Source of the DNA: Bin87 sp965116565
GTDB taxonomy: Bacteria; Chloroflexota; Dehalococcoidia; Lucifugimonadales; UBA3495
Assembly: GCA_965116565.1 (NCBI GenBank)
Contig: OZ220699.1
Coordinates: forward strand, 3,808,272-3,872,271
DNA length: 64,000 nucleotides
Direction of reading: 5' to 3'
Part shown: positions 23,170 to 31,813 of the stretch, one piece after another
Position numbering within the stretch: position 1 is the stretch's first letter
Layout of the letters: the number at the start of each line of letters is the position of its first letter
Notes under the pieces: generated by a model
Told to the model about the DNA's origin: nothing
The model's input: only the letters and a program-made list of their open reading frames with translations
Databases searched by the model: none
Program-made: the position numbers and the translations under genes

Positions 23170-25485
23170 ATGCCCAAGGACACCAGCAAGTTCCCGCCCA
23201 GGGTCACCCACTACACCGATGACCCGTTCCGGTGGCCATGGCCGGAGAACCCCTGCCACAGCCACGTACTGGGCTGGGACCGCTTTTCCGACACCTGGGC
23301 GCTGGTGTCATGCGCCCGGTGCCTGGAACACTGGCCGGCCCAACGGCCCTTGGAGAATGCGCCCATGACCGACCGCCAGCCCATCGCCGACCTGTACGTG
23401 TGCTGGAACTGCGACGACCACGACGTGGAGGTGGCGGTCGGCGCGGACCCGCCGGAGTATCACGCGGCCTGCTGCTACGGCCCTCTGCAGTGGAGCGGAC
23501 AATTGTACGTCCGGGGGCCGTGGGCGCGGGTTTACGAGGCAAGAACGACCAGAGTTAAGCAACGCCCGGTTGGGCAAAGGAGCCGCAAAGTGAGAACCAG
23601 GCAACGAATCGACCTTGATTTGATCGACGACAACCCTTACCAACCTCGCCGGGAAATTGCGCCCGCGCAGGTGGAAAGACTGGCCGACAACATCGACAGC
23701 GTGGACCTGTTGCAACTACCCCTGGCGCGGCCTTCGCCAGTAGCGACGGGTCGCTACCAGACCGCCTTTGGCCACTACCGGGTCGCGGCGATTCGTCTGC
23801 TGGAACAGCGGGGACGATTGCAACTGGAGCGTCCGCGCTTCGGTTACTACCTCGACGACGGAGGAAAAGCCGTCGGCTACGTTGAAATGGATGTCGATGA
23901 ACTCACCGACGAAAAGATGGCGGTCATAGCCCTCAGTGAAAACGTGGCACGCAAGCAGATGACCCAGATCGAGGTGGTGCGCGCCCACCGGCGGGCCATC
24001 GACGAGACAGGCCTGTCCATCCAGGGTCTGGCCGACGAGCTGGGCGTGAGCCGCAGCGGGCTGTCCAACAACCTGCGCGTGCTGGAGCTGCCCGATTTCG
24101 TCCTGGAACACGTCGAGATCGGCGCGCTGCACGCAACTGTGGCCAGGGAGTTTCTCGTGCTGCAGAACGCCGACCACTGCCACGCCGAGGATATGCGCGA
24201 GGTAATCCGCAGGGTCGTCAATGAGGCGGCGTACGGCAACCGGGTTCCCAACTGGCAGCGCCGGAACGTGCGGAAGCTGATCAGCGAGCGCGTGTCCTTC
24301 CAGGAGAACAACGGCTTCCGGCCCATCGGACCCAGGACCGGCCACGTGGTTGGCGGCGGGCACCGCGAGCCGACCTTCGACGTGGACGCGTTCAGCGCCG
24401 AGTATCCCGAGAGCCTCCACACCATTCCGGCCGACGACGGCAGCATGAAGAACCACCGGATGGAGGAGCGCTACGACCAGTCCCGGATCTGGACCTGCGA
24501 GGTGAGGGAATGGAGCCGGCGGCAGAGCAGGGCGACTCGGGAAGCCAACAAGACGGCCGAGGTGTCTGGCGCCATGTCCGGAACCAAATCCGGGTCTAAA
24601 TCCGGCGCTGCCGCCGCGCCCAGCCGCGACAGGCAGTTCGAGCAGGCGTTGGCCGCGGATCCCGTCTTCAACGGAGTCGTCGCCGGCCGGACGAAGAAGG
24701 GCCCCAACCGGCCGGTCACCGATGCGGAACGGGCGGCGCTGGGCACCCGGGCGGAGTTGAGGGACGTGGACTACAACACAAGGTTCTGGAAGATCCTCGC
24801 CAAGGGCAATCCATCGAATATTCGCGACTGGCAGCGACAGGACGGCGGCCACGTCCCTCCCTACTTCCCGCTGGACGAGTGCGCCAACTGCATAGCAGGC
24901 GCCGCCCACGCCAAGTCCAGGTCGTCCTACATCCTGGACAAGGTCACCCTGGTCTGCACGAACCAGAAGTGCTACCAGGACAGATGCGGAGCCGGCGGCT
25001 CCCGATACCGGGATGAACTGGAGGCGCACAAGCTGGCCGTCCAGCGCCAGGACGCACAGGTGGCCAGACAGGTAAACCTGGAACTGGAGGGCCTCTCTGC
25101 CGTGGCTCTCCGGACGCTGGCCACCGTCATCGTGTCCGCCGAGATCCGGCTGGACTGGCAGCATCCGTTCGGGGAGCCGATCAAGAAGTGGAGCTGGGAG
25201 ACGGGCGCGGTGGCCAGGATCTGCGATCTGCTCCGGGCCGAGCAACCCGCGTTCGAGCAATGGGGCCGCAAACCCTACGGCCACGCCGAGATTGACGCCG
25301 AATCCCTGCAGGACGTGGCGGACGGCGATCTGCGGGACCTGGTGGCCAATCTGGTGGTCCACCACCTGCGCCGGTCGGGGAAGATGGAGACCGTTTCCGG
25401 GGAACGGGCGCAATCGCCGCCGGATCCCCTGGAGGTCCGGCAGACGCTCGCCGGCGAACCGGCGCCCGCGGGGATGCCGGCATGA
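23170..25485 (+). CDS. ParB/Srx-like DNA-binding protein with Cys-rich N-terminal extension
   Basis: A 771-residue open frame. Residues 1-140 hold Cys pairs (CARC, CWNC) and resemble the neighbouring small proteins. The ParB-type domain starts after an internal AAGGAG-GTG at 23590: IDLDLIDDNPYQPRREI, then FGHYRVAAIRLLE in place of the usual GERRxRA, and the helix-turn-helix LSIQGLADELGVSRSGLSNNL. A C-terminal Cys cluster (CANC...CTNQKC) follows. The true ParB-like product may therefore start at 23590 (631 residues), the first part being a separate gene fused in frame. No ParA is present, so a partition role is not supported; a nuclease or regulatory role is possible. Confidence 0.7.
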   Translation: MPKDTSKFPPRVTHYTDDPFRWPWPENPCHSHVLGWDRFSDTWALVSCARCLEHWPAQRPLENAPMTDRQPIADLYVCWNCDDHDVEVAVGADPPEYHAACCYGPLQWSGQLYVRGPWARVYEARTTRVKQRPVGQRSRKVRTRQRIDLDLIDDNPYQPRREIAPAQVERLADNIDSVDLLQLPLARPSPVATGRYQTAFGHYRVAAIRLLEQRGRLQLERPRFGYYLDDGGKAVGYVEMDVDELTDEKMAVIALSENVARKQMTQIEVVRAHRRAIDETGLSIQGLADELGVSRSGLSNNLRVLELPDFVLEHVEIGALHATVAREFLVLQNADHCHAEDMREVIRRVVNEAAYGNRVPNWQRRNVRKLISERVSFQENNGFRPIGPRTGHVVGGGHREPTFDVDAFSAEYPESLHTIPADDGSMKNHRMEERYDQSRIWTCEVREWSRRQSRATREANKTAEVSGAMSGTKSGSKSGAAAAPSRDRQFEQALAADPVFNGVVAGRTKKGPNRPVTDAERAALGTRAELRDVDYNTRFWKILAKGNPSNIRDWQRQDGGHVPPYFPLDECANCIAGAAHAKSRSSYILDKVTLVCTNQKCYQDRCGAGGSRYRDELEAHKLAVQRQDAQVARQVNLELEGLSAVALRTLATVIVSAEIRLDWQHPFGEPIKKWSWETGAVARICDLLRAEQPAFEQWGRKPYGHAEIDAESLQDVADGDLRDLVANLVVHHLRRSGKMETVSGERAQSPPDPLEVRQTLAGEPAPAGMPA

Positions 25486-27398
25486 GCATCCACGAAACCG
25501 GCGCTGGACCGGCCCTCCTGGTCGCCGACCTGTTCTGCGGTGCGGGCGGGTCATCCACCGGCGCCAAGCGCGCTATCGAGGAGCTGGGCCACTCCATGGA
25601 GTTGGTGGCGGTCAACCACTGGAACACCGCCGTCGCCACCCACCAGGCCAACCATCCCACCGCGCGCCACCTGGTCGAGGACGTGAGCATCGTGGATCCC
25701 GAGGCCGTGGTGCCCGAGGGACGCCTTGACCTGCTCATGGCCAGTCCGGAATGCACCTACCACAGCCGCGCCAGAGGCGGCAAGCCCATCCACGACCAGG
25801 GCCGCATGAACCCCTGGGCGATTCACAACTGGCTGACCAGGCTGGACGTGCGGTGCGTCATCATCGAGAACGTGCCGGAGTTCGTGGCGTGGGGACCTCT
25901 GGACGCGCACGGCAAGCCCGACAAGGCCCACCGGGGCGAGCACTTCCAGGCGTGGTTCCTCACCTTCCTGTCCCTGCGCTACCAGGCACAGTGGCGGATG
26001 CTGAACGCGGCCGACTACGGCGACGCCACCACGCGCACACGGTTCTTTCTCATCGCCCGCAAGGACGGCGTGCCCGTCGCCTGGCCCGAGCCCACCCACG
26101 CCAAGCGCGACGGCACCCTGATGCCCGGCCGGCTCCCGTGGCGGGGCGCCCGGGAGATCATCAACTGGGACAACCCAGGCAGGTCCATCCTGGACGATCC
26201 CAAGTACGTCAGCAAGCCCCTGAGCGAGAACACCCGACGCCGCATCGCCCGCGGCCTCGAGCGTTTCGGCGGACCGCTGGCCCCGCTGTACATCCGGCTG
26301 CTGGACCTGCCCGACAGCTCCGACGCTGCGCTCATCGGCAAAAGCGGCCGCAACGGCCACGGCGAGGCGTTCATACTCAACCGCCACGGGGACAACGGCG
26401 GCGACCGCGCCCATTCCACCGACGAGCCGGCGCCCACCGTAACCACCCGCGGCGCGGGCTACCTGGTGCGGCCGGTGGCCGACCGGTTCATCGCCGCCAA
26501 CCGCACCGACAACTCACCCAGGGGCATCGACGAGCCCGTGCCGCCCATCACCACAGCCTACGGCGGCGGCTCGTTCATCGTGGCGGCGGACGCGCTGCCG
26601 TTCATGCTGGGGCAGCAGAGCGGCAGCGCGCCCAGGGACACCGACCGGCCCACGCCCACCATCAGCACGGCGGGCGCCATCTCCCTGGTGCGGCCGTCCA
26701 TCATCCTGTACTACGGGCAGAGCGACGCCCAGGCGGTTGACGCGCCGCTGTCGTCCATCACCGCCAACGGCCGCAAGCACGGGCTGGTCAGGCCCACGCT
26801 GGTGGAATACTACGGCAACAGCGACGCGGCCGACGTGGACCAGCCCCTGCCCACGGTTACGGCCAGGGCGAGGCACGGGCTGGCCAACCCGACCCTGATC
26901 CAGGTGAACCATGGCAACGGGGCGCAGGGACACCCAGGCAACGACCGGCGGGTGAGGTCGCTGGAGGATCCGCTGCCGTCGATCACCACATCGCCAGGGC
27001 TGGGCCTGGCGCAACCCTGCATCGTCCCCAACTTCGGCGAACGCGCCGGTCAGTCGCCGCGGGCGCACGACATCGGCTGTCCCGTGCCGGCCATCACCAG
27101 CCGTGGCGCGGGAAACCTGGTGGTCCCGCGATTGGAACAGGCGGAGAACGACGATGAGGTCAGCGACGCCATCGACCCAAAACGGCTGGTGTTGGTGGAC
27201 GGCCAGCCGTACCTGCTGGACATAAGGTTCCGGATGCTGCAGAACGACGAGTTGGCCCGTGCCATGGGATTCGACGACGAGGAGACGCGGTACGAGTTCC
27301 ACGGCAACGTCGGCGAGGTGACCAAGCAGATCGGCAACGTCGTGCCCGTCAACCTGGCCACCGCGCTGGTCACGGCGACCTTGAGCGAATCACAATGA
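25482..27398 (+). CDS. DNA (cytosine-5) methyltransferase with repeat-rich recognition region
   Basis: A 638-residue C5-cytosine methyltransferase. Motif I is VADLFCGAGGSS (14-25), motif VI is ENVPEF (129-134), and motif X is QIGNVVPVNLA near the C terminus. Motif IV reads ASPECTYHS (C91), with one residue between Pro and Cys instead of the usual PC. Residues about 310-560, where the target-recognition domain should be, hold six or seven degenerate repeats of D-x-P-L/V-P-T/S-I/V-T followed by a Gly-rich turn and LV-R/x-P. No cognate nuclease is adjacent, so it is an orphan, probably protecting the island DNA. It overlaps the ParB-like gene by ATGA. Confidence 0.88.
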   Translation: MSIHETGAGPALLVADLFCGAGGSSTGAKRAIEELGHSMELVAVNHWNTAVATHQANHPTARHLVEDVSIVDPEAVVPEGRLDLLMASPECTYHSRARGGKPIHDQGRMNPWAIHNWLTRLDVRCVIIENVPEFVAWGPLDAHGKPDKAHRGEHFQAWFLTFLSLRYQAQWRMLNAADYGDATTRTRFFLIARKDGVPVAWPEPTHAKRDGTLMPGRLPWRGAREIINWDNPGRSILDDPKYVSKPLSENTRRRIARGLERFGGPLAPLYIRLLDLPDSSDAALIGKSGRNGHGEAFILNRHGDNGGDRAHSTDEPAPTVTTRGAGYLVRPVADRFIAANRTDNSPRGIDEPVPPITTAYGGGSFIVAADALPFMLGQQSGSAPRDTDRPTPTISTAGAISLVRPSIILYYGQSDAQAVDAPLSSITANGRKHGLVRPTLVEYYGNSDAADVDQPLPTVTARARHGLANPTLIQVNHGNGAQGHPGNDRRVRSLEDPLPSITTSPGLGLAQPCIVPNFGERAGQSPRAHDIGCPVPAITSRGAGNLVVPRLEQAENDDEVSDAIDPKRLVLVDGQPYLLDIRFRMLQNDELARAMGFDDEETRYEFHGNVGEVTKQIGNVVPVNLATALVTATLSESQ

Positions 27399-27571
27399 AC
27401 AGCAATACCGCCTGGTACGTCGCCGTCGTGATGGCCTGCCGGTTCATCACTTTCTACTCGCTGCCCGACGTCATGACGTCCCCGGTCAGGCTAACGATGA
27501 TGGTGCTGGTGCAGATCGGTGTTGGTGTCGTGCTGAAAGGCGTAGAAAAGGACCTGAACGATGACTTCTGA
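27395..27571 (+). CDS. Small membrane protein (58 aa)
   Basis: A 58-residue peptide with one or two hydrophobic stretches (WYVAVVMACRFITFY and LTMMVLVQIGVGVVL). It overlaps the methyltransferase stop as ATGA. A small holin-like or membrane accessory role cannot be judged. Confidence 0.5.
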   Translation: MNSNTAWYVAVVMACRFITFYSLPDVMTSPVRLTMMVLVQIGVGVVLKGVEKDLNDDF

Positions 27572-27695
27572 TATGCAACCCATCGAACCCTGGTGCCAGC
27601 TTCAACGCAGCAACAATCCCGCGGCACGAGTCCAGTTCCCGACGTGCGGGGCCGCGCCCGGGTGGCGGTGCTCAGTAAGATCCGTGTGTGAACTA

Positions 27696-28509
27696 GGGCG
27701 TGTTCACACTACAGCAGTGCGTCGATGATGAGTGCGAAAGAGATGAACCCCAGGAAGAGCACGTCCAGCTTCTCAAAGCGAGAGAATATGCGGCGAAATC
27801 CCTTCAACCGGCGGAACAACCTTTCAATCTCGTTCCGCCGCTTGTACATCTCCCGGTCATAGGCCCAAGGCTCCACACGGGTGCTCAACGGTGGAACCAC
27901 CGGCACAAACCCCAAGGCCAGGGCCAGTTGGCGGGTCTCATTGCCCTCGTAGGCTCGGTCCATCAACAGGAACGGTCCCGAGCACTGCGGTCCCAGACGG
28001 GTCAGCAACTTGCGCCCTTCCGGCGCATCATGGGCCTGCCCTGGGGAGAGCGAGAACGTTATGGCAGTTCGAGCATCCGCGGCAACCATATGAACCTTGG
28101 TGGTCCAACCCCCTCGGGACTTTCCGATGGACTGGGGTCCGTTTTTTTGAGGGCGCCAGTGCCGTCCGGATGGACCTTGACCATGGTGCTGTCCAGGGCT
28201 ACCGCTTCAAGCTTGACGCGCACGATCTGTTCCCGCTGCAGGTGTTCAAACACCCGGTCCAGCACTCCATTCTTGGACCAGCGGTTCATCCTGGTGTAGA
28301 CGGTATGCCAGTTGCCGAAGCGGGGCGGCAGGCCCCGCCACTTGCAGCCGTGCTCGGCCACGTACAGGATGGCGTTGATCACCTGCAGGTTGGACAGCTT
28401 GACGTTGCCGCGCTGGACCGGAAGGACTGGCGCGATGCGTTCATACTGGGCTGGTGTAATCTCCATGCGGAGAGGATAGCATCCCCGCACAGTTAGTGTG
28501 AACACGCCC
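27696..28509 (-). mobile_element. IS5-family insertion sequence (814 bp)
   Basis: Ends are GGGCGTGTTCACACT and its exact inverse AGTGTGAACACGCCC. TA flanks both ends (27694-27695, 28510-28511), a 2-bp target duplication or part of the termini. It encodes a two-frame transposase of the IS427-like group. Confidence 0.9.
27709..28466 (-). CDS. IS5-family transposase, expressed by -1 frameshift
   Basis: A DDE transposase in two overlapping frames. The first (start 28466, MEITPAQYERIAPVLP) has the IS5 N-terminal helix-turn-helix and HGCKWRGLPPRFGNWHTVY, and includes the first catalytic Asp in ALDSTMVKVHPDG. The second carries GKSRGGWTTKVHMVAAD, LLMDRAYEG (second Asp) and RRNEIERLFRRLKGFRRI (Glu). 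The frames join at a run of seven A (complement of 28142-28148) by a -1 slip, the usual programmed frameshift in this group. Both halves look intact, so the element may still be active. Confidence 0.88.
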
Positions 28510-28609
28510 TAACCCCTCGCGGCCCCGAGAAGCGGTTTTGATCAACTGTGTTTCGCCTAGTACCATCAACGTTAGGCACGACCTGCCACCTCCATCCGAG
28601 AGTCGATCC

Positions 28610-28852
28610 ATGATACATACCGAACTGGCGATCCATATTCTGGGCAAGCACCAACACGTAGAGATCAGCGACGTTCCAGCCGTGCCCGATGTCGGTGAAA
28701 CCATCCTGCTGAACGTCGAAATGGACGATGCTGTCTTGAACGGCAGATTCACGGTCCTTTCTCGCCAATGGGTGTATCTGTTTAGACGACGACGAGAACC
28801 TCCAGAAATCTTGAGGTGCGAATTAGAGGTCGTGGAGGTCGCGCCAGGTTAG
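28610..28852 (+). CDS. Hypothetical protein (80 aa)
   Basis: An 80-residue mostly beta-strand protein (VEISDVPAVPDVGETILLNV) ending in a basic-acidic strand pair. The start at 28610 has only a weak ribosome site. Function unknown. Confidence 0.45.
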   Translation: MIHTELAIHILGKHQHVEISDVPAVPDVGETILLNVEMDDAVLNGRFTVLSRQWVYLFRRRREPPEILRCELEVVEVAPG

Positions 28853-28950
28853 CGAAAGGAATCTGCAAACGGCTGGAGCCCAGCGCAACCTCAACAAGGC
28901 CCGGGTTCGCAGCGCTGCGGCCGTTGTCAACAGCCACAGGAGTTGATGCT

Positions 28951-29421
28951 ATGCCCTACGCCGCACAGACCAAGGTTCCCATCTCCAGGACCAAGACAGA
29001 CATTGAGGAGTTGCTGGGAAAGCACGGTGCCCTCGGATTCGCCTATGCAACCGAGAGCGACCGCGCGCTCATAGCGTTCAACATGGCGGGGCGACGCGTG
29101 CAGATCATGCTGGTGATGCCGTCGGTGGACGATTTCGCCAGGACGCCGCGGAACGCCCGGCGTTCGGCAGCCGCGCAGCAGTCAGCGTGGGAACAGGCCT
29201 GCCGCCAGCGGTGGCGGGCCCTGCTGCTGATCATTCGGGCCAAGCTGGAGGCGGTGGAATCCGGCATCACCACGTTGGAGAGCGAGTTCCTGGCCAACCT
29301 GGTTTTACCCGACGGCGGCACGGTGGGAGATTGGTTGGCGCCACAGATTGACCAGGCGTACGCGACGGGCAGAATGCCGCCGATGCTTAAATCTGGTACA
29401 TCCTCGAAGGGTATTGAATAG
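28951..29421 (+). CDS. Conserved phage/prophage-type protein of unknown function
   Basis: A 156-residue protein. The pattern PYAAQTKVPISRTKTDIEEL at the start, then the central AWEQACRQRWRALLLIIRAK and LEAVESGITTLESEFLANLV, ending VLPDGGTVGDWLAPQI, is one I associate with a widespread prophage protein of unknown role. ACAGGAGTTGATGCT precedes the ATG at 28951. It is the last gene of the plus-strand small-gene string before the accessory region. Confidence 0.6.
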   Translation: MPYAAQTKVPISRTKTDIEELLGKHGALGFAYATESDRALIAFNMAGRRVQIMLVMPSVDDFARTPRNARRSAAAQQSAWEQACRQRWRALLLIIRAKLEAVESGITTLESEFLANLVLPDGGTVGDWLAPQIDQAYATGRMPPMLKSGTSSKGIE

Positions 29422-29449
29422 TTGCAGGTGTGCGGCATGGAGCGCGTAG

Positions 29450-30997
29450 TTAGTTGATTGAATCGCGGACTCTGTCGAAAATCGATCCAATGTGTTCGAT
29501 CATAGGGGCAAGCCAACTTGGAGTGGGGATTTGGGTGCCAACCATGATAAGGCTCAGCAGCGTTAGCGCAACTACAAACCGCGTCAGCCTTGTTATGGCT
29601 TTCTGAAGCCGTACATCCTCTGTGGCGGCTCTTACCGTTCCCAATTGCGCAAGTTGGTCCATCACGGATTGGTTGGTGATACCAAGCCACTGCGCCCGTT
29701 CGCTGATCGAATTGAGCAGCATATCCAAAAGCGTGTCGTTGCCGGGGTATAGCTGCGGTTGGCATGGCCGGAACCGCCCTCCATCATGAATTGGCCTGCG
29801 ACGCAACTTTTTGGCTTCAGTTAGGTCAGATGCGACCGCGGCGACGTCAGTCAGATTGGCAATATGGCTACCCACAATCTCCAAGGCTTTCGACACGTTG
29901 GTCGTGTTACCGACCCTTCCGGCTCCTGAATTCCGGACTCTGTTGATTCGTTCTGTGTACCCGCTCAATAGAGGCCAGAGCGCCCAACAGTCCAAGAAAT
30001 CGGGAATCATGTGGGAAACGAAATTTACTCGCGCGTGCCTTGGCTCCTTACCGTACATTTCGAATTCGCCTGTCGGCCAATTTTGTTCGTTAATTGCGAG
30101 AACCGCATGGTGTCGCGGGCCGTTTCGTGAGCCAGCATCGACCGCAAACCTAAGGCCGGATATCTGAGTGTGTGCCCACGCTGCCCAGTTTCGGTGAACC
30201 CCAAGTATGCTCATATATCGTTCGTCTGGATTATTGAACTGTTCGGTTGGGCCGAAAGGGTCCCCTTTCCTTAGAGTAAAAAACTCGCAAGTGGGCAATT
30301 GCCCTCCCAATAATCCTTCGGAGAAGACGCCTGGCATATATTCTCGAAACCATGATGCGGCGCGCTGGGACATCTGGGTGCGGAGCGTTTCGACGGCGTT
30401 TTTCTTTTGTGTTTCAGGTTCGAAATACGAAGCTCCCCCGCGGAATGGTACCGTGTAGGTCTCCCGGTCCACGCGAAGTAGATCGTCGAAGCACGTTGCG
30501 AATTCGTTGTCAAATACGAAGCACACTGTGACGCTGATGATTGACGGTGAAACGGATGACATCCTCCCCTTCGCGTAAGCCACCCCCTCCGGAAGTTCCA
30601 TGTAACGGTCGAGGGACAGGAACAACGGGGCGCTTCCCTTGGGTTGCCATAATCCTAGGTCCAACCAAGAAGCGGCGAACGGGCTCCTCACGGTGTTGTC
30701 TAACCAGGCAGCGACCGTCGTACGCTGCGGGGAAGACGTTCGAGAAGCGTTATCCAAGTTGATTGCAGATTTCGCTAGATCGTCCATGTGAGCTGGCGTG
30801 TAGAACTCAACGGCCCACATGCAGCATAGGTCCACGTATTCGTCGTCTGGCGGTGTAGTAGCGGAATTCTCTGCATGATCTCTTTCACGCGTCAGAGCCA
30901 GCATGTCTTCCGAGTTCGACGCATGCCCCTTACGCCACGGAAACCCCAGCTTATTTGTAAGGTTGACCAAAGTTTTATCGATGAGTTCGGGTTTCAT
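29450..30997 (-). CDS. Orphan protein with C-terminal membrane anchor (515 aa)
   Basis: A 515-residue protein of unknown family. It is soluble for about 460 residues, then has one membrane segment, FVVALTLLSLIMVGTQI, and a short tail. No nucleotide-binding or nuclease motif is visible. Its DNA is lower in GC than the replication genes of the island. It is the first gene of the AT-richer accessory stretch (29.4-38.2 kb). A tail-anchored sensor or defence protein is a guess from context only. Confidence 0.55.
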   Translation of the reverse strand: MKPELIDKTLVNLTNKLGFPWRKGHASNSEDMLALTRERDHAENSATTPPDDEYVDLCCMWAVEFYTPAHMDDLAKSAINLDNASRTSSPQRTTVAAWLDNTVRSPFAASWLDLGLWQPKGSAPLFLSLDRYMELPEGVAYAKGRMSSVSPSIISVTVCFVFDNEFATCFDDLLRVDRETYTVPFRGGASYFEPETQKKNAVETLRTQMSQRAASWFREYMPGVFSEGLLGGQLPTCEFFTLRKGDPFGPTEQFNNPDERYMSILGVHRNWAAWAHTQISGLRFAVDAGSRNGPRHHAVLAINEQNWPTGEFEMYGKEPRHARVNFVSHMIPDFLDCWALWPLLSGYTERINRVRNSGAGRVGNTTNVSKALEIVGSHIANLTDVAAVASDLTEAKKLRRRPIHDGGRFRPCQPQLYPGNDTLLDMLLNSISERAQWLGITNQSVMDQLAQLGTVRAATEDVRLQKAITRLTRFVVALTLLSLIMVGTQIPTPSWLAPMIEHIGSIFDRVRDSIN

Positions 30998-31069
30998 TTT
31001 TCAATCACCCATCAGAGGTCGGTATTGTCAACTGCGCTGCCCTGAGAAAGGACAGCTTACCTACAATCG

Positions 31070-31639
31070 TTATGGCACGTCGCTAACGTCTCCCAGCGTG
31101 TCCGGCGCCAGCACCAGGTAGGTGTTGAGCGTCACGGTGGGGCTTCTATGGCCCAATCAAACAGAAACGGCGTTGACGTTCAGGCCGGACTGCAGCCAAT
31201 GCCGGGCGCAACTGTGGCGCAAACTGTGGCTGGCGGGTCGCTTCACGCCGGTTCCCGTAGCGGCCGCCTGAAGACCGGCATTGGCGATCCCGTCAGCGAT
31301 CCAGCGGGCCGCGGTCCTCGGCGAAAGTGGCTTGCCGCCACGACCGGTGAAGACCTTGTCGCCTGGGCTTCGATTGGGAACTGAGCGGAAGGCGTCCACG
31401 AGCTCTGGGTGCGCCGGAACCACGCGGTACTTGCCGCCCTTCCCGTTGCGGACCGTCAACGATGGCTGAGCGCTGGCGAATTGCAGATCGCGCCACTCTA
31501 GGTTGAGGGCTTCGGCCTGGCGAAGGGCGGTGCGCCAGAGCAGCAACCCGAGCAGCCATGGTTGTCCGGGCGGCAAGGCGTCCAAGATCATCTTCACTTG
31601 GTCAGGGGTCCAGTAGTGGGGGAGCCCTCGTGTGGCCAT
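31070..31639 (-). pseudogene. Catalytic-domain-only tyrosine recombinase with in-frame stop
   Basis: A frame of 190 codons (31639 to 31070) starting MATRGLPHYWTPDQVKMILD, that is, at the catalytic domain and without the N-terminal core-binding domain. Active-site residues are visible: R in RTALRQAEAL, K in GKGGKYR, H-x-x-R in HSLRHSCARH, GH in LGHRSPTVTL and the Tyr in NTYL. TGA at 31159-31157 stands where a Trp is expected (xLGHRS), so the C-terminal helix with the nucleophile is cut off. Related short recombinases include inversion enzymes of FimB type. Confidence 0.7.
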
Positions 31640-31654
31640 GGCCCGAGTTTAACA

Positions 31655-31681
31655 TGGCAGACTTCCGTTCAAACTCTGCCA
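31655..31681. repeat. TGGCAGA / TCTGCCA hairpin, site 1
   Basis: A 7-bp stem with 13-base loop, 16 bases upstream of the recombinase start. It shares sequence with the hairpins at 32767, 34005 and 34100. Confidence 0.6.
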
Positions 31682-31813
31682 ATCGGCTCTCGGCGGCCAA
31701 CCGAAAGACCAACCCGATGCGCCGCCGGAACGATGGTGAAACTGGGCAACACCCAACGGTGGCCGGTATCGCCCGGGCCAACATTTCCCGGACCGGTGGT
31801 CACACAAAGGCGG

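Larger units (their letters stand above)
27561..28541 (+). pseudogene. Small zinc-finger gene interrupted by the IS5-family element
   Basis: The frame starts at ATG 27561 (MTSDMQPIEPWCQLQ) and is cut after codon 45 by the IS at 27696. Removing the IS and one TA duplication joins it in frame to TPRGPEKRF and a TGA at 28539-28541, giving a 54-residue protein. Its FPTCGAAPGWRC segment matches the phage zinc-finger motif seen at 20290-20541. Confidence 0.6.

Noticed and set aside
23716..25554. Long open frame (over 600 codons) on the minus strand opposite the ParB-like gene
   Set aside because: It is antisense to a gene with clear ParB and HTH motifs. High GC keeps the opposite frame open, and its translation shows no family pattern.
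31157..31159. TGA in the short recombinase considered as another selenocysteine codon
   Set aside because: The aligned residue in the family is not Cys (a Trp-like position before LGHRS), and no suitable hairpin was seen after it. A nonsense mutation is simpler.
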